Assembly (NCBI GenBank): GCA_958413765.1
Contig: CATYVH010000007.1
Location: 1 to 64,000, forward strand
Length of the DNA stretch: 64,000 nucleotides
Origin: an uncultured Collinsella sp.
GTDB taxonomy: Bacteria > Actinomycetota > Coriobacteriia > Coriobacteriales > Coriobacteriaceae
Direction: 5' to 3'
A program made the translations under genes and the position numbers. Positions within the stretch are counted from its first letter, which is position 1, and every line of letters starts with the position of its first letter. The notes beneath the pieces were generated by a model. It had not been told where the DNA came from, did not search any database, and was given only the letters and a program-made list of their open reading frames with translations. Shown here in pieces: positions 1 through 9,479 of the stretch.

Positions 1-222
1 TTGGGACCCATTTGTGCGGGGGAGTTGTGGAGTTGTGCAGGCAGACGAGGTTTTTCTGGAAATACGCTCTCGATGCGCGTATACTACCGATTGTTTTGTC
101 GGCTCCTGCTGTGTCGAGTCCAAACCGCGAAATGCCATGAGCGGCGCGGATGCAGCCAGGAGGCACGAGGACAACCCATCGTGGCCACGCCCCGTGCTTA
201 AAACCCCAAGAAGGAGTGAACA
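1..222. other. Non-coding leader upstream of rplE
   Basis: No recognisable gene lies here. In the usual spc order rplX (L24) directly precedes rplE, but no frame shows an L24 C-terminus. A short open frame over 1-201 has no ribosomal or other recognisable character. A TATACT hexamer at 80-85 could be a -10 box, but no matching -35 was found, so a promoter for rplE onward is only a possibility. The rplE ribosome binding site lies at about 209-215. Confidence 0.5.
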
Positions 223-780
223 ATGGCAGAAGAGAAGTATGTGCCGCGTCTGAAGACCAAGTACAACAACGAGGTCAAGCAGCAGCTTCAGGACAAGTTC
301 CAGTACGAGAACGTCATGATGATCCCCAAGTTTGAGAAGATCGTCGTGAACATGGGTGTCGGCGAGGCCGCTACCGATTCCAAGGCCATCGACGGTGCCG
401 TGCGCGACCTGCGCGCCATCACCGGCCAGCAGCCGATGATCACCCGTGCCCGCAAGTCCATCGCTACCTTCCGCCTGCGCGCTGGTATGCCGATCGGCTG
501 CAAGGTTACCCTGCGTGGCGACCGTATGTGGGAGTTCTTCGATCGTCTGACCTCCGTCGCGATCCCCCGTATCCGCGACTTCCGCGGCATCTCCGCCAAG
601 AGCTTCGACGGCCGTGGTAACTTCTCCATGGGCGTCACCGAGCAGCTCATCTTCCCCGAGATCGACTTCGACTCCGTCGATCACCAGCGTGGTATGGACA
701 TCACTTTCGTGACCACCGCCAACACCGATGAGGAGGCCAAGGCCCTTCTGGACGCCTTCGGTTTCCCGTTCAAGAAATAG
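223..780 (+). CDS. rplE: 50S ribosomal protein L5
   Basis: L5 binds 5S rRNA and helps anchor it in the central protuberance of the large subunit. The 185-aa product has the normal family length and L5 character, including the conserved [12 protein letters not shown] stretch and a C-terminal segment ending in GFPFKK. The ATG at 223 follows an AAGGAG site at a good distance. It is the first gene of a ribosomal run whose order (L5, S14, S8, L6, L18, S5, L30, L15, SecY) is the classical spc operon, which supports the call strongly. Confidence 0.97.
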   Translation: MAEEKYVPRLKTKYNNEVKQQLQDKFQYENVMMIPKFEKIVVNMGVGEAATDSKAIDGAVRDLRAITGQQPMITRARKSIATFRLRAGMPIGCKVTLRGDRMWEFFDRLTSVAIPRIRDFRGISAKSFDGRGNFSMGVTEQLIFPEIDFDSVDHQRGMDITFVTTANTDEEAKALLDAFGFPFKK

Positions 781-859
781 GTTCACCTGCCCTATGAGCG
801 CCGTTCCCAGAAGGGGGCGGCGCTTGGGGCGAACAATACTCTATGTGAGGAGGATATAA
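781..859 (+). other. Hairpin between rplE and rpsZ
   Basis: Arms AGCGCCG (797-803) and CGGCGCT (818-824) are perfectly complementary. A weaker CCC/GGG pairing lies inside, and an outer GTTC (781-784)/GAAC (831-834) pairing may extend it. No U-run follows, so it is not a normal terminator. It may be an mRNA processing or stability structure within the operon. Its function is unknown. Confidence 0.4.
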
Positions 860-1045
860 GTGGCTAAGACATCGATGATCGTCAAGTGCAATCGCAAGCA
901 GAAGTTCTCTACTCGTGAGTACACGCGCTGCCAGCGCTGCGGCCGTCCGCACTCTGTGTACCGCAAGTTCGGCCTGTGCCGTGTCTGCTTCCGCGAGCTT
1001 GCACTCAAGGGCGAGCTTCCCGGCGTTAAGAAGGCCAGCTGGTAA
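860..1045 (+). CDS. rpsZ: 30S ribosomal protein S14, zinc-binding type
   Basis: This 61-aa S14 is the short, type-Z form of the small-subunit head protein. Four cysteines in two CxxC pairs (QRCGRPH and CRVCF contexts, with the usual spacing) form the zinc ribbon that distinguishes it from the long zinc-free RpsN. The start is GTG at 860, preceded by GAGGAGG at 847-853. The protein ends KKASW, typical of this subfamily. It lies between rplE and rpsH as in other Gram-positive spc operons. Confidence 0.97.
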   Translation: MAKTSMIVKCNRKQKFSTREYTRCQRCGRPHSVYRKFGLCRVCFRELALKGELPGVKKASW

Positions 1046-1164
1046 GTCACTACCAGCGTTTCAAGCATCCGTTTGGAACAGGGAAAACGCGCTAGTTAGG
1101 CTTTGCCGTTAAGGGCGGCGAAGAACCAAGAGCACGTGTTCATCAAGAACGAAGGAGAATCTGT

Positions 1165-1563
1165 ATGAACCTTACAGACCCGATCGCAGATATGCTTACG
1201 CGCATCCGTAACGCTAACTCTGTGAACAAGGCCACGGTCTCCATGCCGAGCAGCAAGAAGCTCGTCGAGATCGCTCGTGTTCTGCACGAGGAGGGCTACA
1301 TCGAGGGCTACGATGTCGAGGACACCGTTCCCCAGAAGACTCTGCACATCACGCTTAAGTATGGTCCCAAGAAGGCTAAGGTCATCAACGGCATCCGCCG
1401 CATTTCCAAGCCGGGCCTGCGTAAGTACACCGGCGTTGCCGACATGCCCCGCGTCCGCGGTGGCCTTGGTACCGCCATTATTTCCACCAGCCATGGCGTC
1501 ATGACCGACCGCGATGCTCGCAAGCACAACGTCGGCGGCGAGATCATCGCTTACGTCTGGTAA
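1165..1563 (+). CDS. rpsH: 30S ribosomal protein S8
   Basis: S8 binds the central domain of 16S rRNA and, in some bacteria, represses the spc operon by binding its mRNA. The 132-aa product starts [17 protein letters not shown] and carries the C-terminal [12 protein letters not shown] signature, both diagnostic of S8. The ATG at 1165 follows GAAGGAGA. About 119 bp separate it from rpsZ, rather long for this operon, and contain no recognised gene. Confidence 0.97.
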   Translation: MNLTDPIADMLTRIRNANSVNKATVSMPSSKKLVEIARVLHEEGYIEGYDVEDTVPQKTLHITLKYGPKKAKVINGIRRISKPGLRKYTGVADMPRVRGGLGTAIISTSHGVMTDRDARKHNVGGEIIAYVW

Positions 1564-1596
1564 TTCGCTCGGTAGGTAGAAGGAAAGGAGATCACC

Positions 1597-2133
1597 GTGT
1601 CTCGTATCGGTAATAAGCCTGTCCAGATTCCCGCCGGAGTCGAAGTGGCAGTCAACGGCAACAACGTTGTCGTCAAGGGCCCCAAGGGCCAGCTCGAGCT
1701 CGATGTCTTTGAGAAGCTCGCTATTAACATCGAGGACAACGTCCTCACCGTTTCCCGTCCCGACGACGAGCGTGAGACCCGTGCCCGCCACGGCCTCACC
1801 CGCGCCCTCATCCACAACATGGTTGTTGGCGTTTCCGAGGGCTTCGAGAAGAAGCTCGAGCTCGCCGGCGTCGGTTACCGCGTGCAGATGAAGGGCAAGA
1901 ACCTCGAGTTCTCCCTGGGCTTCTCGCACCCCGTGATCGTCGAGGCTCCCGAGGGTATTACCTTCGAGGTTCCCGACAACACCCACGTGAACGTCAAGGG
2001 TATCAACAAGCAGCAGGTCGGTCAGATCGCCGCTGAGATCCGCGGCCATCGTCCTCCCGAGCCTTACAAGGGCAAGGGTATCCACTATGTTGGCGAGCAC
2101 ATCCGCCGCAAGCTGGGTAAGGCCGCCAAGTAG
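1597..2133 (+). CDS. rplF: 50S ribosomal protein L6
   Basis: L6 sits near the base of the L7/L12 stalk and contacts 23S rRNA with two related alpha-beta domains. The 178-aa protein opens [14 protein letters not shown] and ends with the conserved [14 protein letters not shown] and RRKLGK segments. The start is GTG at 1597 with AAAGGAG at 1584-1590. It is the normal family length and sits in the normal place between S8 and L18. Confidence 0.97.
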   Translation: MSRIGNKPVQIPAGVEVAVNGNNVVVKGPKGQLELDVFEKLAINIEDNVLTVSRPDDERETRARHGLTRALIHNMVVGVSEGFEKKLELAGVGYRVQMKGKNLEFSLGFSHPVIVEAPEGITFEVPDNTHVNVKGINKQQVGQIAAEIRGHRPPEPYKGKGIHYVGEHIRRKLGKAAK

Positions 2134-2158
2134 TCGTAACCGACTCACTCGCATAAGA

Positions 2159-2180
2159 CCAGCACCCCGTCAGGTGCTGG
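2159..2180 (+). other. Hairpin between rplF and rplR
   Basis: A perfect 8-bp stem, CCAGCACC (2159-2166) and GGTGCTGG (2173-2180), encloses a 6-nt loop and lies upstream of rplR. No poly-U follows. It could be an mRNA processing or stability element; the role is inferred only from structure. Confidence 0.4.
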
Positions 2181-2208
2181 CAAGATCAACCTTTTTAGGA
2201 GTTTACGT

Positions 2209-2577
2209 ATGAACAAGCATAAGGCGAAGCTGGAAGGCCTCAAGCGTCGTCAGCGTCGTGTTCGCGGCAAGGTCTCGGGTACCGCCGAGCGTCCGCGTCT
2301 TCGCGTGACCCGTACTAACGCCAACATCTATGCCCAGATCATCGACGACAGCAAGGGCTCCAGCCTGACGCTCGTCTCTGCCTCGACCCTCGAGGCTGAG
2401 TTCAAGGGCACCCACACCTCGAACAAGGAGGCTGCGGAGAAGGTCGGTCAGCTCGTTGGCAAGCGCGCCATCGAGGCCGGCATCACCAAGGTCGCCTTCG
2501 ATCGTGGTGGCCGTATCTACCATGGCCGCGTCAAGGCCCTCGCCGACGGTGCTCGTGCCGCCGGTCTCGAGTTCTAG
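2209..2577 (+). CDS. rplR: 50S ribosomal protein L18
   Basis: L18 binds 5S rRNA together with L5. The 122-aa product has a basic N-terminus ([19 protein letters not shown]), a central [18 protein letters not shown] core and a C-terminus with [18 protein letters not shown], all typical of the family. The ATG at 2209 follows TAGGAG. It ends 14 bp before rpsE, consistent with one transcript. Confidence 0.97.
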   Translation: MNKHKAKLEGLKRRQRRVRGKVSGTAERPRLRVTRTNANIYAQIIDDSKGSSLTLVSASTLEAEFKGTHTSNKEAAEKVGQLVGKRAIEAGITKVAFDRGGRIYHGRVKALADGARAAGLEF

Positions 2578-2591
2578 GAGGTATGTAGCAC

Positions 2592-3116
2592 ATGGCTCGT
2601 AATCAGAAGCAGCAGCGCGAGGCCTCCGAGTTCGAGGAGCGCGTCGTTTACATCAACCGCGTGTCGAAGACCGTCAAGGGTGGTCGTCGCATGAGCCTCG
2701 TCGCTCTCGTCGTCGTTGGCGACGGCAAGGGTAACGTCGGCGTTGGCATGGGCAAGTCCGCTGAGGTGCCCCTGGCCATCTCCAAGGCGTCTCTCGATGC
2801 CAAGAAGAACATGTTCCACGTGCCGGTGACCGAGCAGGGCACCATCCCGCACGAGGTTCTCGGCCACTTTGGTGCCGGCCGCATCATCATCAAGCCCGCT
2901 GTCGAGGGTACCGGCGTTATCGCCGGCGGCGCTGTGCGTCCCCTCTTTGAGCTTGCTGGCATCAAGAACGTCCTGTCCAAGTCCCTCGGTACCGACAACG
3001 GCCTCAACATCATCAAGGCTGCCGTCGAGGGCCTCAAGGAGCTCTCCAGCCCTGAGGACGTCGCGGCTCGCCGTGGCCTGACGGTCTCCGAGATGTTCGT
3101 CGGTAAGGAGAACTAA
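2592..3116 (+). CDS. rpsE: 30S ribosomal protein S5
   Basis: S5 contributes to decoding accuracy and mRNA entry on the small subunit. The 174-aa protein has the N-terminal dsRNA-binding-like domain ([19 protein letters not shown]) and the C-terminal domain with [19 protein letters not shown]. The start follows AGGAGGT about 8 nt upstream. Only 2 bp separate its stop from the rpmD start, so the two are probably translationally coupled. Confidence 0.97.
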   Translation: MARNQKQQREASEFEERVVYINRVSKTVKGGRRMSLVALVVVGDGKGNVGVGMGKSAEVPLAISKASLDAKKNMFHVPVTEQGTIPHEVLGHFGAGRIIIKPAVEGTGVIAGGAVRPLFELAGIKNVLSKSLGTDNGLNIIKAAVEGLKELSSPEDVAARRGLTVSEMFVGKEN

Positions 3117-3118
3117 GC

Positions 3119-3301
3119 ATGGCTGACACCATCAAGATCAAGCAGGTCCGCAGCACCAACGGTTGCAAGCAGGACCAGGTCCGTACTGTCCGTGCCCTCG
3201 GTCTCCACAGGATCCGCGAGGTTCGCGAGATTGCTGACAACGAGTCCGTCCGCGGCATGATCTTCAAGGTCAAGCACCTTGTCGAGATTGTAGAGGAGTA
3301 G
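3119..3301 (+). CDS. rpmD: 50S ribosomal protein L30
   Basis: L30 is a small large-subunit protein found in many but not all bacteria. The 60-aa product has the typical IKIKQVRSTNGCKQDQVRTV start and the LGLHRIREVREIADNESVRGM body, where eubacterial L30 usually has a related GL.R....V... pattern. It lies between S5 and L15 as in the standard spc order, with 2-3 bp gaps on both sides. Confidence 0.96.
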   Translation: MADTIKIKQVRSTNGCKQDQVRTVRALGLHRIREVREIADNESVRGMIFKVKHLVEIVEE

Positions 3302-3304
3302 CAA

Positions 3305-3754
3305 ATGCAGCTTCACGATCTTACTCCCGCGCCCGGTTCCACCAAGAACCGCAAGCGCGTCGGCCGTGGCAATTCTTCGGGTCACGGCACCACTTCTGGC
3401 CGCGGTCAGAAGGGCCAGGGTTCCCGCTCTGGCGGCACCAAGGGTGCCGGCTTCGAGGGTGGCCAGACTCCGCTGGCTATGCGCCTGCCCAAGCTTCCGG
3501 GCTTCCGCAACCCCCGTCGTATCGAGTACACCGCTGTTAACGTTGAGCGTCTCGAGCGTAAGTTCGAGGATGGCGCTGTGATCGACGGTGCCGCTCTTAA
3601 GGCCGCTCGCATCACCAAGAGCGAGTTCGAGCCCGTCAAGGTGCTCGGCAATGGTGAGCTCACCAAGAAGTTCACGGTCAAGGTCGACAAGGTCAGCGCT
3701 TCTGCGCAGGCCAAGATCGAGGCCGCCGGCGGAAAGGTCGAGCTGCCGTGCTAA
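3305..3754 (+). CDS. rplO: 50S ribosomal protein L15
   Basis: L15 is a late-assembling large-subunit protein. The 149-aa sequence has the glycine-rich basic N-terminal region ([19 protein letters not shown]) and the [11 protein letters not shown] motif that marks the family. It begins 3 bp after rpmD, and its last codons overlap the secY GTG start by 7 nt, implying coupled translation of L15 and SecY. Confidence 0.97.
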   Translation: MQLHDLTPAPGSTKNRKRVGRGNSSGHGTTSGRGQKGQGSRSGGTKGAGFEGGQTPLAMRLPKLPGFRNPRRIEYTAVNVERLERKFEDGAVIDGAALKAARITKSEFEPVKVLGNGELTKKFTVKVDKVSASAQAKIEAAGGKVELPC

Positions 3755-5034
3755 ATGGTCTTAAGAATGCTTTCCGCATCAAAGAATTGCGCGAAAAGAT
3801 TCTTTTTACCATAGCTATGCTCGTCGTGTACCGCATTGGTGCGCACGTTCCTGTGCCCGGCATTCCCTTCCAGGGGATGCTGGGCCTTTTCTCGACCGAT
3901 AACAATTCGGTCGCCGCAGGTGCTATGGCCCTCCTGAATCTTTTCTCTGGCGGCGCGTTGAGCTATGTGTCGGTGTTTTCGCTGGGCATCATGCCTTACA
4001 TCACCAGCTCAATCATCCTCCAGATGCTCCAGGCCGTTGTGCCTTCCCTGCATGAGCTTGCCCGCGAGGGCGAGGTCGGTCAGACCAAGATTACGCAGTA
4101 TTCGCGTTACCTCACCCTGGCTCTGGCAATCCTCAACTCCGTGGGTTACCTCTTCCTCTTTAAGAGCTTCGGCATCAGCTTTAATGGCGCCGGCGCTCCC
4201 GAGATCATCTTCGACCTCATGATCGTCGGCACGCTCACTGCGGGTGCCATGCTGATCATGTGGATTGGTGAGCTCATCACCCAGCGCGGTATCGGCAATG
4301 GCATGTCGCTGATCATCTTCGCGAACATCATGGCCGGTCTTCCGCAGGCGATCTTCTCCAGCACCGAGGGTAACGCCGGTGGCATCATCACCATGGTGAT
4401 CATCTGCGCCATCATCCTGCTGGTTATCCCGCTGATTGTTTTCCTTGAGCGCGGCCAGCGCCGCATCCCGGTCTCCTACGCCAAACGCGTCGTTGGCCGT
4501 CGCATGATGGGTGGCCAGACCACCTACCTGCCCATCAAGGTCAACACCGCGGGTGTCGTGCCGATCATCTTCGCTTCGGCGTTGCTGTACTTCCCGGCTC
4601 AGATTGCCGTGTTCTTCCCCGGCATCGGCTGGATTCAGGCAGTTGCCTCCGCGCTTTCGACCGGTTGGCTCAACTGGGTGCTTAATGTTGTCCTCATCGT
4701 GTTCTTCGCGTACTTCTACACCTCCATGGTGTTCAACCCCGATGACACCGCCGACAACCTTAAGAAGCAGGGCGGCTTTATTCCGGGCGTTCGTCCGGGT
4801 AGGGCTACCGCGGCCTACATCAAGAACGCGCTCAACAAGATTACGCTTCCCAGCGCTGTCTTTTTGGCGCTCATCGCCATCGTGCCTTCGATCATCTTCT
4901 CCTTCACGGGTAACCATCTGATTCAGGCATTTGGTGGCACGTCCATCCTCATCATGGTCGGCGTCGTGCTCGACACGGTCGATAAGCTCGAAGGCCAGAT
5001 CAAGATGTATGATTACGATGGATTCTTTAAATAG
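3748..5034 (+). CDS. secY: Preprotein translocase subunit SecY
   Basis: SecY is the channel subunit of the SecYEG translocon in the cytoplasmic membrane; SecA, encoded at 32992 here, drives export through it. The 428-aa protein has about ten hydrophobic segments, the early [12 protein letters not shown] motif, the cytoplasmic loop [14 protein letters not shown] and the late [21 protein letters not shown] loop. All are SecY hallmarks. The GTG start overlaps the end of rplO; the only ATG at this junction is out of frame. The upstream GGAAAGG within rplO can serve as binding site. Confidence 0.97.
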   Translation: MLNGLKNAFRIKELREKILFTIAMLVVYRIGAHVPVPGIPFQGMLGLFSTDNNSVAAGAMALLNLFSGGALSYVSVFSLGIMPYITSSIILQMLQAVVPSLHELAREGEVGQTKITQYSRYLTLALAILNSVGYLFLFKSFGISFNGAGAPEIIFDLMIVGTLTAGAMLIMWIGELITQRGIGNGMSLIIFANIMAGLPQAIFSSTEGNAGGIITMVIICAIILLVIPLIVFLERGQRRIPVSYAKRVVGRRMMGGQTTYLPIKVNTAGVVPIIFASALLYFPAQIAVFFPGIGWIQAVASALSTGWLNWVLNVVLIVFFAYFYTSMVFNPDDTADNLKKQGGFIPGVRPGRATAAYIKNALNKITLPSAVFLALIAIVPSIIFSFTGNHLIQAFGGTSILIMVGVVLDTVDKLEGQIKMYDYDGFFK

Positions 5035-5052
5035 GCTAGAGGAGGATTGCTC

Positions 5053-5679
5053 ATGAACCTCGTATTGCTCGGAGCTCCGGGTGCCGGTAAGGGTACCGTC
5101 GCACAGGAGCTCGTCGCCGAGTTTGGCGTCGCCCACATTTCCACGGGCGACCTGCTGCGTGCTGCCGTCAAGGGCGGCACCGAGCTTGGTATTCAGGCTA
5201 AGAAGTACATGGACGCTGGCGAGCTCGTTCCCGACCAGCTCGTGATCGACCTTGTCAAGGAGCGCCTTGCCGCCGATGACGCCCAGCAGGGCTTCATTCT
5301 CGATGGCTTCCCGCGCAACACCGCCCAGGCTGTGACGCTCGATTCCGAGCTCTCCGCCATGGGTCGCGAGATCGATTGCGCCCTTCTGGTCGATGTGGCC
5401 CCTGAGGTCATTATCGATCGTCTGTCTTCGCGTCGCACCTGCCGCGCCTGCGGTTACACCGGCACTGCTGCCGATGCCACCTGCCCCAAGTGCGGTGGCG
5501 AGATGTATCAGCGCGACGACGACAAGCCCGAGACCATCAAGAACCGTCTCGACGTCTACGAGAAGTCCACGAGCCCGCTCGTCGACTACTATCGTGGCCA
5601 GGGTCTGCTCAAGTCGGTCAACGGTGACCAGGCTCGCGAGACCGTGTACGGGGATGTCAAAGAGGCTCTCGGTCTATGA
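5053..5679 (+). CDS. adk: Adenylate kinase, zinc-lid type
   Basis: Adenylate kinase interconverts ATP + AMP and 2 ADP in the cytoplasm. The N-terminal P-loop GAPGAGKGT and the FILDGFPRN motif are intact. The LID carries four cysteines in two CxxC pairs (CRACGY and CPKCGG), the zinc-binding form common in Gram-positive bacteria. ATG 5053 is preferred over a TTG at 5047 because GGAGG at 5041-5045 is then 7 nt away, giving 208 aa. The stop overlaps the map start in an ATGA. Confidence 0.97.
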   Translation: MNLVLLGAPGAGKGTVAQELVAEFGVAHISTGDLLRAAVKGGTELGIQAKKYMDAGELVPDQLVIDLVKERLAADDAQQGFILDGFPRNTAQAVTLDSELSAMGREIDCALLVDVAPEVIIDRLSSRRTCRACGYTGTAADATCPKCGGEMYQRDDDKPETIKNRLDVYEKSTSPLVDYYRGQGLLKSVNGDQARETVYGDVKEALGL

Positions 5680-6464
5680 TCAAGATTAAGTCTGCAACGC
5701 AAATCGAGCAGATGAAGAAGGCAGGAGCGCTATCTAAGATGGCGCTCCGCCACGTTGGAGCCATGGTGCGCCCCGGCGTTTCGACTTTTGAGCTCGATCA
5801 GCTCGCGGAGCAGATTATCCGCATGCATGGCGGCACCCCTGCCTTTAAGGGTTACGGCGGGTTCCCGGGGACCATTTGCGCATCGATCAACGATGCCGTG
5901 GTCCACGGTATTCCCAACCCCGACATGATTCTGCGCGATGGCGATATCATCTCCATCGATACGGGAGCCGTTGTCGACGGTTGGGTCGGCGATAACGCAT
6001 GGACGTTTTTCGTCGGCACCCCCACGCCCGAAGCCAAGGCTTTGTGCGAGGTCACGCGCGATTGCCTTAAGGCTGCCATCGAGCAGGCTGTTCCCGGTAA
6101 CCATATCGGGGACGTCGGTTATGCCGTTCAGTCCCTCGCCGAGTCTCACGGTTACGGCGTGCTTCGTGATTATGTGGGTCATGGCATTGGCCGCGTGATG
6201 CACGAGGACCCCAACGTTCCTAACTATGGAAAGAAGGGGAGGGGCGTTCGCCTCCAGGCCGGCATGGTCATTGCCATCGAGCCGATGGTTACGATGGGTT
6301 CCAACCATGTGAGCACGGGCTCCGACGGTTGGATTGTTACGACCAACGACCACCTGCCCGCCGCGCACTACGAGAACACCGTCGCCATTACCAATGACGG
6401 TCCGGTGATTCTCACCACGGATGCCCAGGGTGCTTGGTGTTCGCTCCAAGGCGGAGAAATGTAA
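5676..6464 (+). CDS. map: Type I methionine aminopeptidase
   Basis: It removes the initiator methionine from nascent proteins. The 262-aa cytoplasmic enzyme shows the five metal ligands in order: two Asp in the DTGAVVDGWVGDNAWTF stretch, His in GHGIGRVMHEDP, Glu in IAIEPM and Glu in YENTVA. The substrate-contacting His is in VVHGIPN. No N-terminal extension is present. The start overlaps the adk stop by 4 nt, and adk-map-infA is the usual Gram-positive order. Confidence 0.97.
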   Translation: MIKIKSATQIEQMKKAGALSKMALRHVGAMVRPGVSTFELDQLAEQIIRMHGGTPAFKGYGGFPGTICASINDAVVHGIPNPDMILRDGDIISIDTGAVVDGWVGDNAWTFFVGTPTPEAKALCEVTRDCLKAAIEQAVPGNHIGDVGYAVQSLAESHGYGVLRDYVGHGIGRVMHEDPNVPNYGKKGRGVRLQAGMVIAIEPMVTMGSNHVSTGSDGWIVTTNDHLPAAHYENTVAITNDGPVILTTDAQGAWCSLQGGEM

Positions 6465-6500
6465 CAAGTTCCACTTAGTTGTGGAGCCATTACGAAGTTA

Positions 6501-6529
6501 TTACGATGCGTGCATACGTGTTGTAGAAT
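6501..6529 (+). promoter_or_regulatory. Candidate promoter for infA and the alpha operon
   Basis: TTACGA at 6501-6506 and TAGAAT at 6524-6529 are separated by 17 nt in an AT-richer gap between map and infA. The -10 is good and the -35 weak. It would allow infA-rpmJ-rpsM onward to be transcribed independently of the spc genes. Confidence 0.45.
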
Positions 6530-6568
6530 ACTCAATCGCTGTCGTTTTCTAGAGAAAGATGATTGCTT

Positions 6569-6787
6569 GTGAAGAAGGAAGACGCAATTGAGCTCGAGGG
6601 TACGGTAAAGGAACCGTTGCCCAATGCCATGTTTAAGGTTGAGCTCGAGAACGGTCATTCGGTTCTGTGCAACATTTCTGGCAAGATCCGAATGAATTAC
6701 ATCCGTATTCTCCCCGGTGACAGGGTTGTCGTGGAGCTTTCCCCGTACGACCTGACCCGCGGCCGCATCACCTATCGCTACAAATAG
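6569..6787 (+). CDS. infA: Translation initiation factor IF-1
   Basis: IF-1 binds the ribosomal A site during initiation. The 72-aa product is a single S1/OB fold with the family features [20 protein letters not shown] and [25 protein letters not shown] at 6569 is chosen because it gives the standard IF-1 length; a TTG two codons upstream is also in frame. It sits between map and rpmJ, the normal position. Confidence 0.96.
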   Translation: MKKEDAIELEGTVKEPLPNAMFKVELENGHSVLCNISGKIRMNYIRILPGDRVVVELSPYDLTRGRITYRYK

Positions 6788-6937
6788 CGGCACGCATACA
6801 CGCACTCCATTTCCGACTGCAGGCTTAGCTCAACCTACGGTCGGATTGTGTGTGAAGACCAGCCATAGTTTTAAACGCCTGCGGCTGGGCGAGTAGATAG
6901 TAGGGAAGTAGTTTGAGCGCTACCGAAAGGAAGAACG

Positions 6938-7051
6938 ATGAAGGTACGTCCTTCGGTCAAGAAGATGTGCGATAAGTGCAAAATCATTAGGCGCCATGGC
7001 AAGGTCCTCGTCATTTGCGAGAACCCCCGTCATAAGCAGCGTCAGGGTTAA
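6938..7051 (+). CDS. rpmJ: 50S ribosomal protein L36
   Basis: This 37-aa gene encodes the smallest large-subunit protein, beginning [19 protein letters not shown] and ending with the [11 protein letters not shown] segment. Three Cys and one His in the C-x2-C...C-x4-H pattern form its zinc site, so this is the zinc-containing paralogue. GAAAGGAAG lies upstream of the ATG. It is preceded by about 150 bp without a gene and followed 14 bp later by rpsM. Confidence 0.96.
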   Translation: MKVRPSVKKMCDKCKIIRRHGKVLVICENPRHKQRQG

Positions 7052-7065
7052 GAGAGGAGACTACG

Positions 7066-7440
7066 TTGGCCCGTATTAATGGTGTCGACCTCCCGCGTGA
7101 GAAGCGCGTTGAGATCGGTCTGACCTACATTTACGGCATCGGCCGCACCACTGCGACGAAGATCTGCGTCGAGTGCAACGTTAACGTGGATACGCGCGTT
7201 AAGGACCTCACCGAGGATGAGGTTAACGCCATCCGCGATTATATCGATAAGAACCAGATCATGGTTGAGGGCGACCTCCGCCGTGAGCGCAACCAGAACG
7301 TCAAGCGCCTTATGGACATCGGCTGCAACCGCGGCCTTCGTCACCGCAAGGGCCTCCCGGTCCGCGGCCAGCGCACCCACACTAACGCTCGTACCCGCAA
7401 GGGCCCGAAGCGTCAGATCGGTGCTAAGAAGAAGAAATAA
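7066..7440 (+). CDS. rpsM: 30S ribosomal protein S13
   Basis: S13 lies in the head of the small subunit and contacts P-site tRNA and the L5 bridge. The 124-aa protein starts [20 protein letters not shown] and ends with the basic [14 protein letters not shown] tail characteristic of S13. The start codon is TTG at 7066 after GAGAGGAG, an unusual initiation codon for a ribosomal protein but well supported by the alignment of the N-terminus with the family. Confidence 0.96.
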   Translation: MARINGVDLPREKRVEIGLTYIYGIGRTTATKICVECNVNVDTRVKDLTEDEVNAIRDYIDKNQIMVEGDLRRERNQNVKRLMDIGCNRGLRHRKGLPVRGQRTHTNARTRKGPKRQIGAKKKK

Positions 7441-7454
7441 GGAGCGCTAGATAG

Positions 7455-7859
7455 ATGGCTACTGCTAAGAAGAACGTTCGCGCTGCCCGTCTGAAGCGCG
7501 CGGACCGTAAGAACATTTCCGTGGGCCAGGCTCACATTCGTTCTACGTTCAACAACACGATCGTTTCGATCACCGATCCCCAGGGCAACGTCATTTCCTG
7601 GAAGTCGGCTGGCCAGGTGGGCTTCAAGGGCTCCCGTAAGTCCACGCCGTTCGCTGCCCAGATGGCTGCCGAGGCTGCTGCCAAGCAGGCCATGGAGCAC
7701 GGTATGAAGAAGGTTTCCGTCTTCGTCAAGGGCCCCGGCTCCGGTCGTGAGACCGCCATCCGCTCCCTCCAGGCTGCTGGCCTCGAGGTCTCGAGCATCC
7801 AGGACAAGACCCCCATTCCGCACAACGGCTGCCGCCCCAAGAAGCGTCGCCGCGTGTAA
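7455..7859 (+). CDS. rpsK: 30S ribosomal protein S11
   Basis: S11 forms part of the platform of the small subunit near the mRNA exit. The 134-aa sequence shows [20 protein letters not shown], the [14 protein letters not shown] segment and the terminal [12 protein letters not shown], all S11 signatures. It starts 14 bp after rpsM and is followed 19 bp later by rpsD, the standard alpha-operon arrangement. Confidence 0.97.
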   Translation: MATAKKNVRAARLKRADRKNISVGQAHIRSTFNNTIVSITDPQGNVISWKSAGQVGFKGSRKSTPFAAQMAAEAAAKQAMEHGMKKVSVFVKGPGSGRETAIRSLQAAGLEVSSIQDKTPIPHNGCRPKKRRRV

Positions 7860-7878
7860 CTGAAAGGATCGTATCAAT

Positions 7879-8475
7879 ATGGCAATCGACAGGACTCCTG
7901 TTCTTAAGCGCTGCCGTCAGCTCGGGATCGATCCCGCTGAGCTCGGTTACAGCAGCAAGAAGGAATCTATCCGTCAGCCCAAGCGCCGTCGCAAGGAATC
8001 TGAGTACGGCATGCAGCTGCGCGAGAAGCAGAAGGTCAAGTTCATCTATGGCGTTCTGGAGAAGCAGTTCCACGGCTACTTCAACAAGGCCCGCAAGATG
8101 AACGGCGTCACCGGTGAGAACCTCATGATCATCCTTGAGTCTCGCCTCGACAACGTCGTCTTCCGTCTTGGCTTCGCCCGCACCCGTAAAGAGGCTCGTC
8201 AGTCCGTCCGTCACGGTCACTTCACCGTGAACGGCAAGCGCGTGGACATCCCGTCCTACCGCGTCAAGGCCGGCGACGTCGTCGCTGTCGGCGAGAAGTT
8301 CCGTGACCTCCTCCCCATCAAGGAGGCCCTGATTTCCTCCGAGCGCTTTGAGGTCCCTGGCTGGCTCGAGGTCGATATCGAGAAGCTGTCTGGTAACGTG
8401 CTCGCTCTGCCGACGCGTGAGCAGATCAGCGGTGATATCAACGAGCAGCTCATCGTCGAGCTCTACTCTAAGTAG
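7879..8475 (+). CDS. rpsD: 30S ribosomal protein S4
   Basis: S4 nucleates 16S rRNA folding and in several bacteria represses the alpha operon. The 198-aa protein has an S4 RNA-binding domain around residues 90-150 (RLDNVVFRLGFARTRKEARQ) and the C-terminal VDIEKLSGNVLALPTREQ. The N-terminal zinc-knuckle cysteines found in some S4 proteins are absent; only one Cys is seen near the start, which marks this as the zinc-independent type. Confidence 0.96.
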   Translation: MAIDRTPVLKRCRQLGIDPAELGYSSKKESIRQPKRRRKESEYGMQLREKQKVKFIYGVLEKQFHGYFNKARKMNGVTGENLMIILESRLDNVVFRLGFARTRKEARQSVRHGHFTVNGKRVDIPSYRVKAGDVVAVGEKFRDLLPIKEALISSERFEVPGWLEVDIEKLSGNVLALPTREQISGDINEQLIVELYSK

Positions 8476-8507
8476 TCCATCCGGGCTGCTGAGGCTGGAG
8501 GTAATAC

Positions 8508-9449
8508 ATGTCAGAATTCATTAGGCCTCAGGTTCAGGTCGAAGAGATTAACGAGACGTCTGCTCGTGTCTCCGTCGAGCCGCTCGAGCGTGGTTACGGC
8601 GATACGCTGGGTAACTCCCTTCGTCGCGTTCTTCTGTCCTCGCTCGAGGGTGCCGCCGTCGAGGCTATTCAGATCGATGGTGCGCAGCACGAGTTCATGA
8701 CCATCCCTAACATGGTCGAGGACGTCACCGACATCGTCCTGAATGTCAAGGGTCTTGTCTTCAGGGCTCTCGGCACGACCGACGAGGCGACCGCCACCAT
8801 TTCTGTTGACGGCCCCTGCGAGGTCACCGGTGCGGACTTCTTTATTCCGTCCGAGTTTGAGCTGGTCAACCCCGAGCAGCACATCGCTACGCTTACCGAG
8901 GGTGGCCATCTCACCATGAGCATGCGCATCGGCTATGGCCGCGGCTATGTCTCTGGCGAGGCTAACAAGCGCGACAACGATCCCATCGGTGTGATCCACG
9001 TCGACTCGCTGTACTCGCCGGTGTCCCGTTGCGCCAAGCTCGTTGAGGCTTGCCGTGTCGGTCAGCACACCGACTACGACCGCCTTGTCCTCGAGATCGA
9101 GACCAACGGCTCCATCGCTCCGCGCGACGCCGTGGTCCAGGCTGCCAATATCATCAACCAGCATATGGCTGCCTTTATGAACCTTGCCGAGACCCCCGAG
9201 GTCGAGGAGGAGGCTTCGATCTTCGCTCCCGAGGTCACCAACGACAACGCCGAGCTGGACAAGCAGATCGAGGATCTGGACCTTTCCGTCCGTTCCTACA
9301 ACTGCCTTAAGCGCGCCAGCATTCACTCGGTCCGTCAGCTCGTTGAGTTCTCGGAGAACGATCTGCTCAACATCCGTAACTTCGGTGTTAAGTCGATCGA
9401 GGAAGTGAAGGACAAGCTTGAGTCCATGGGCCTGAGCCTGAAGGCTTAA
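8508..9449 (+). CDS. rpoA: RNA polymerase alpha subunit
   Basis: Alpha dimerises to begin RNA polymerase assembly, and its C-terminal domain contacts UP elements and activators. The 313-aa protein has the N-terminal domain (LERGYGDTLGNSLRRVLLSS) and, after an acidic linker near residues 230-250, a complete C-terminal domain with LSVRSYNCLKRASIH and LLNIRNFGVKSIEEV. Length is normal. It lies between rpsD and rplQ as in most bacteria. Confidence 0.98.
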   Translation: MSEFIRPQVQVEEINETSARVSVEPLERGYGDTLGNSLRRVLLSSLEGAAVEAIQIDGAQHEFMTIPNMVEDVTDIVLNVKGLVFRALGTTDEATATISVDGPCEVTGADFFIPSEFELVNPEQHIATLTEGGHLTMSMRIGYGRGYVSGEANKRDNDPIGVIHVDSLYSPVSRCAKLVEACRVGQHTDYDRLVLEIETNGSIAPRDAVVQAANIINQHMAAFMNLAETPEVEEEASIFAPEVTNDNAELDKQIEDLDLSVRSYNCLKRASIHSVRQLVEFSENDLLNIRNFGVKSIEEVKDKLESMGLSLKA

Positions 9450-9479
9450 TGCTTCGCATATTTGAGGAGAAACTAGACC

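Noticed and set aside
1..201. A 66-residue open frame at the left edge
   Set aside because: No ribosome binding site within the window, no family resemblance and atypical composition; treated as non-coding leader.
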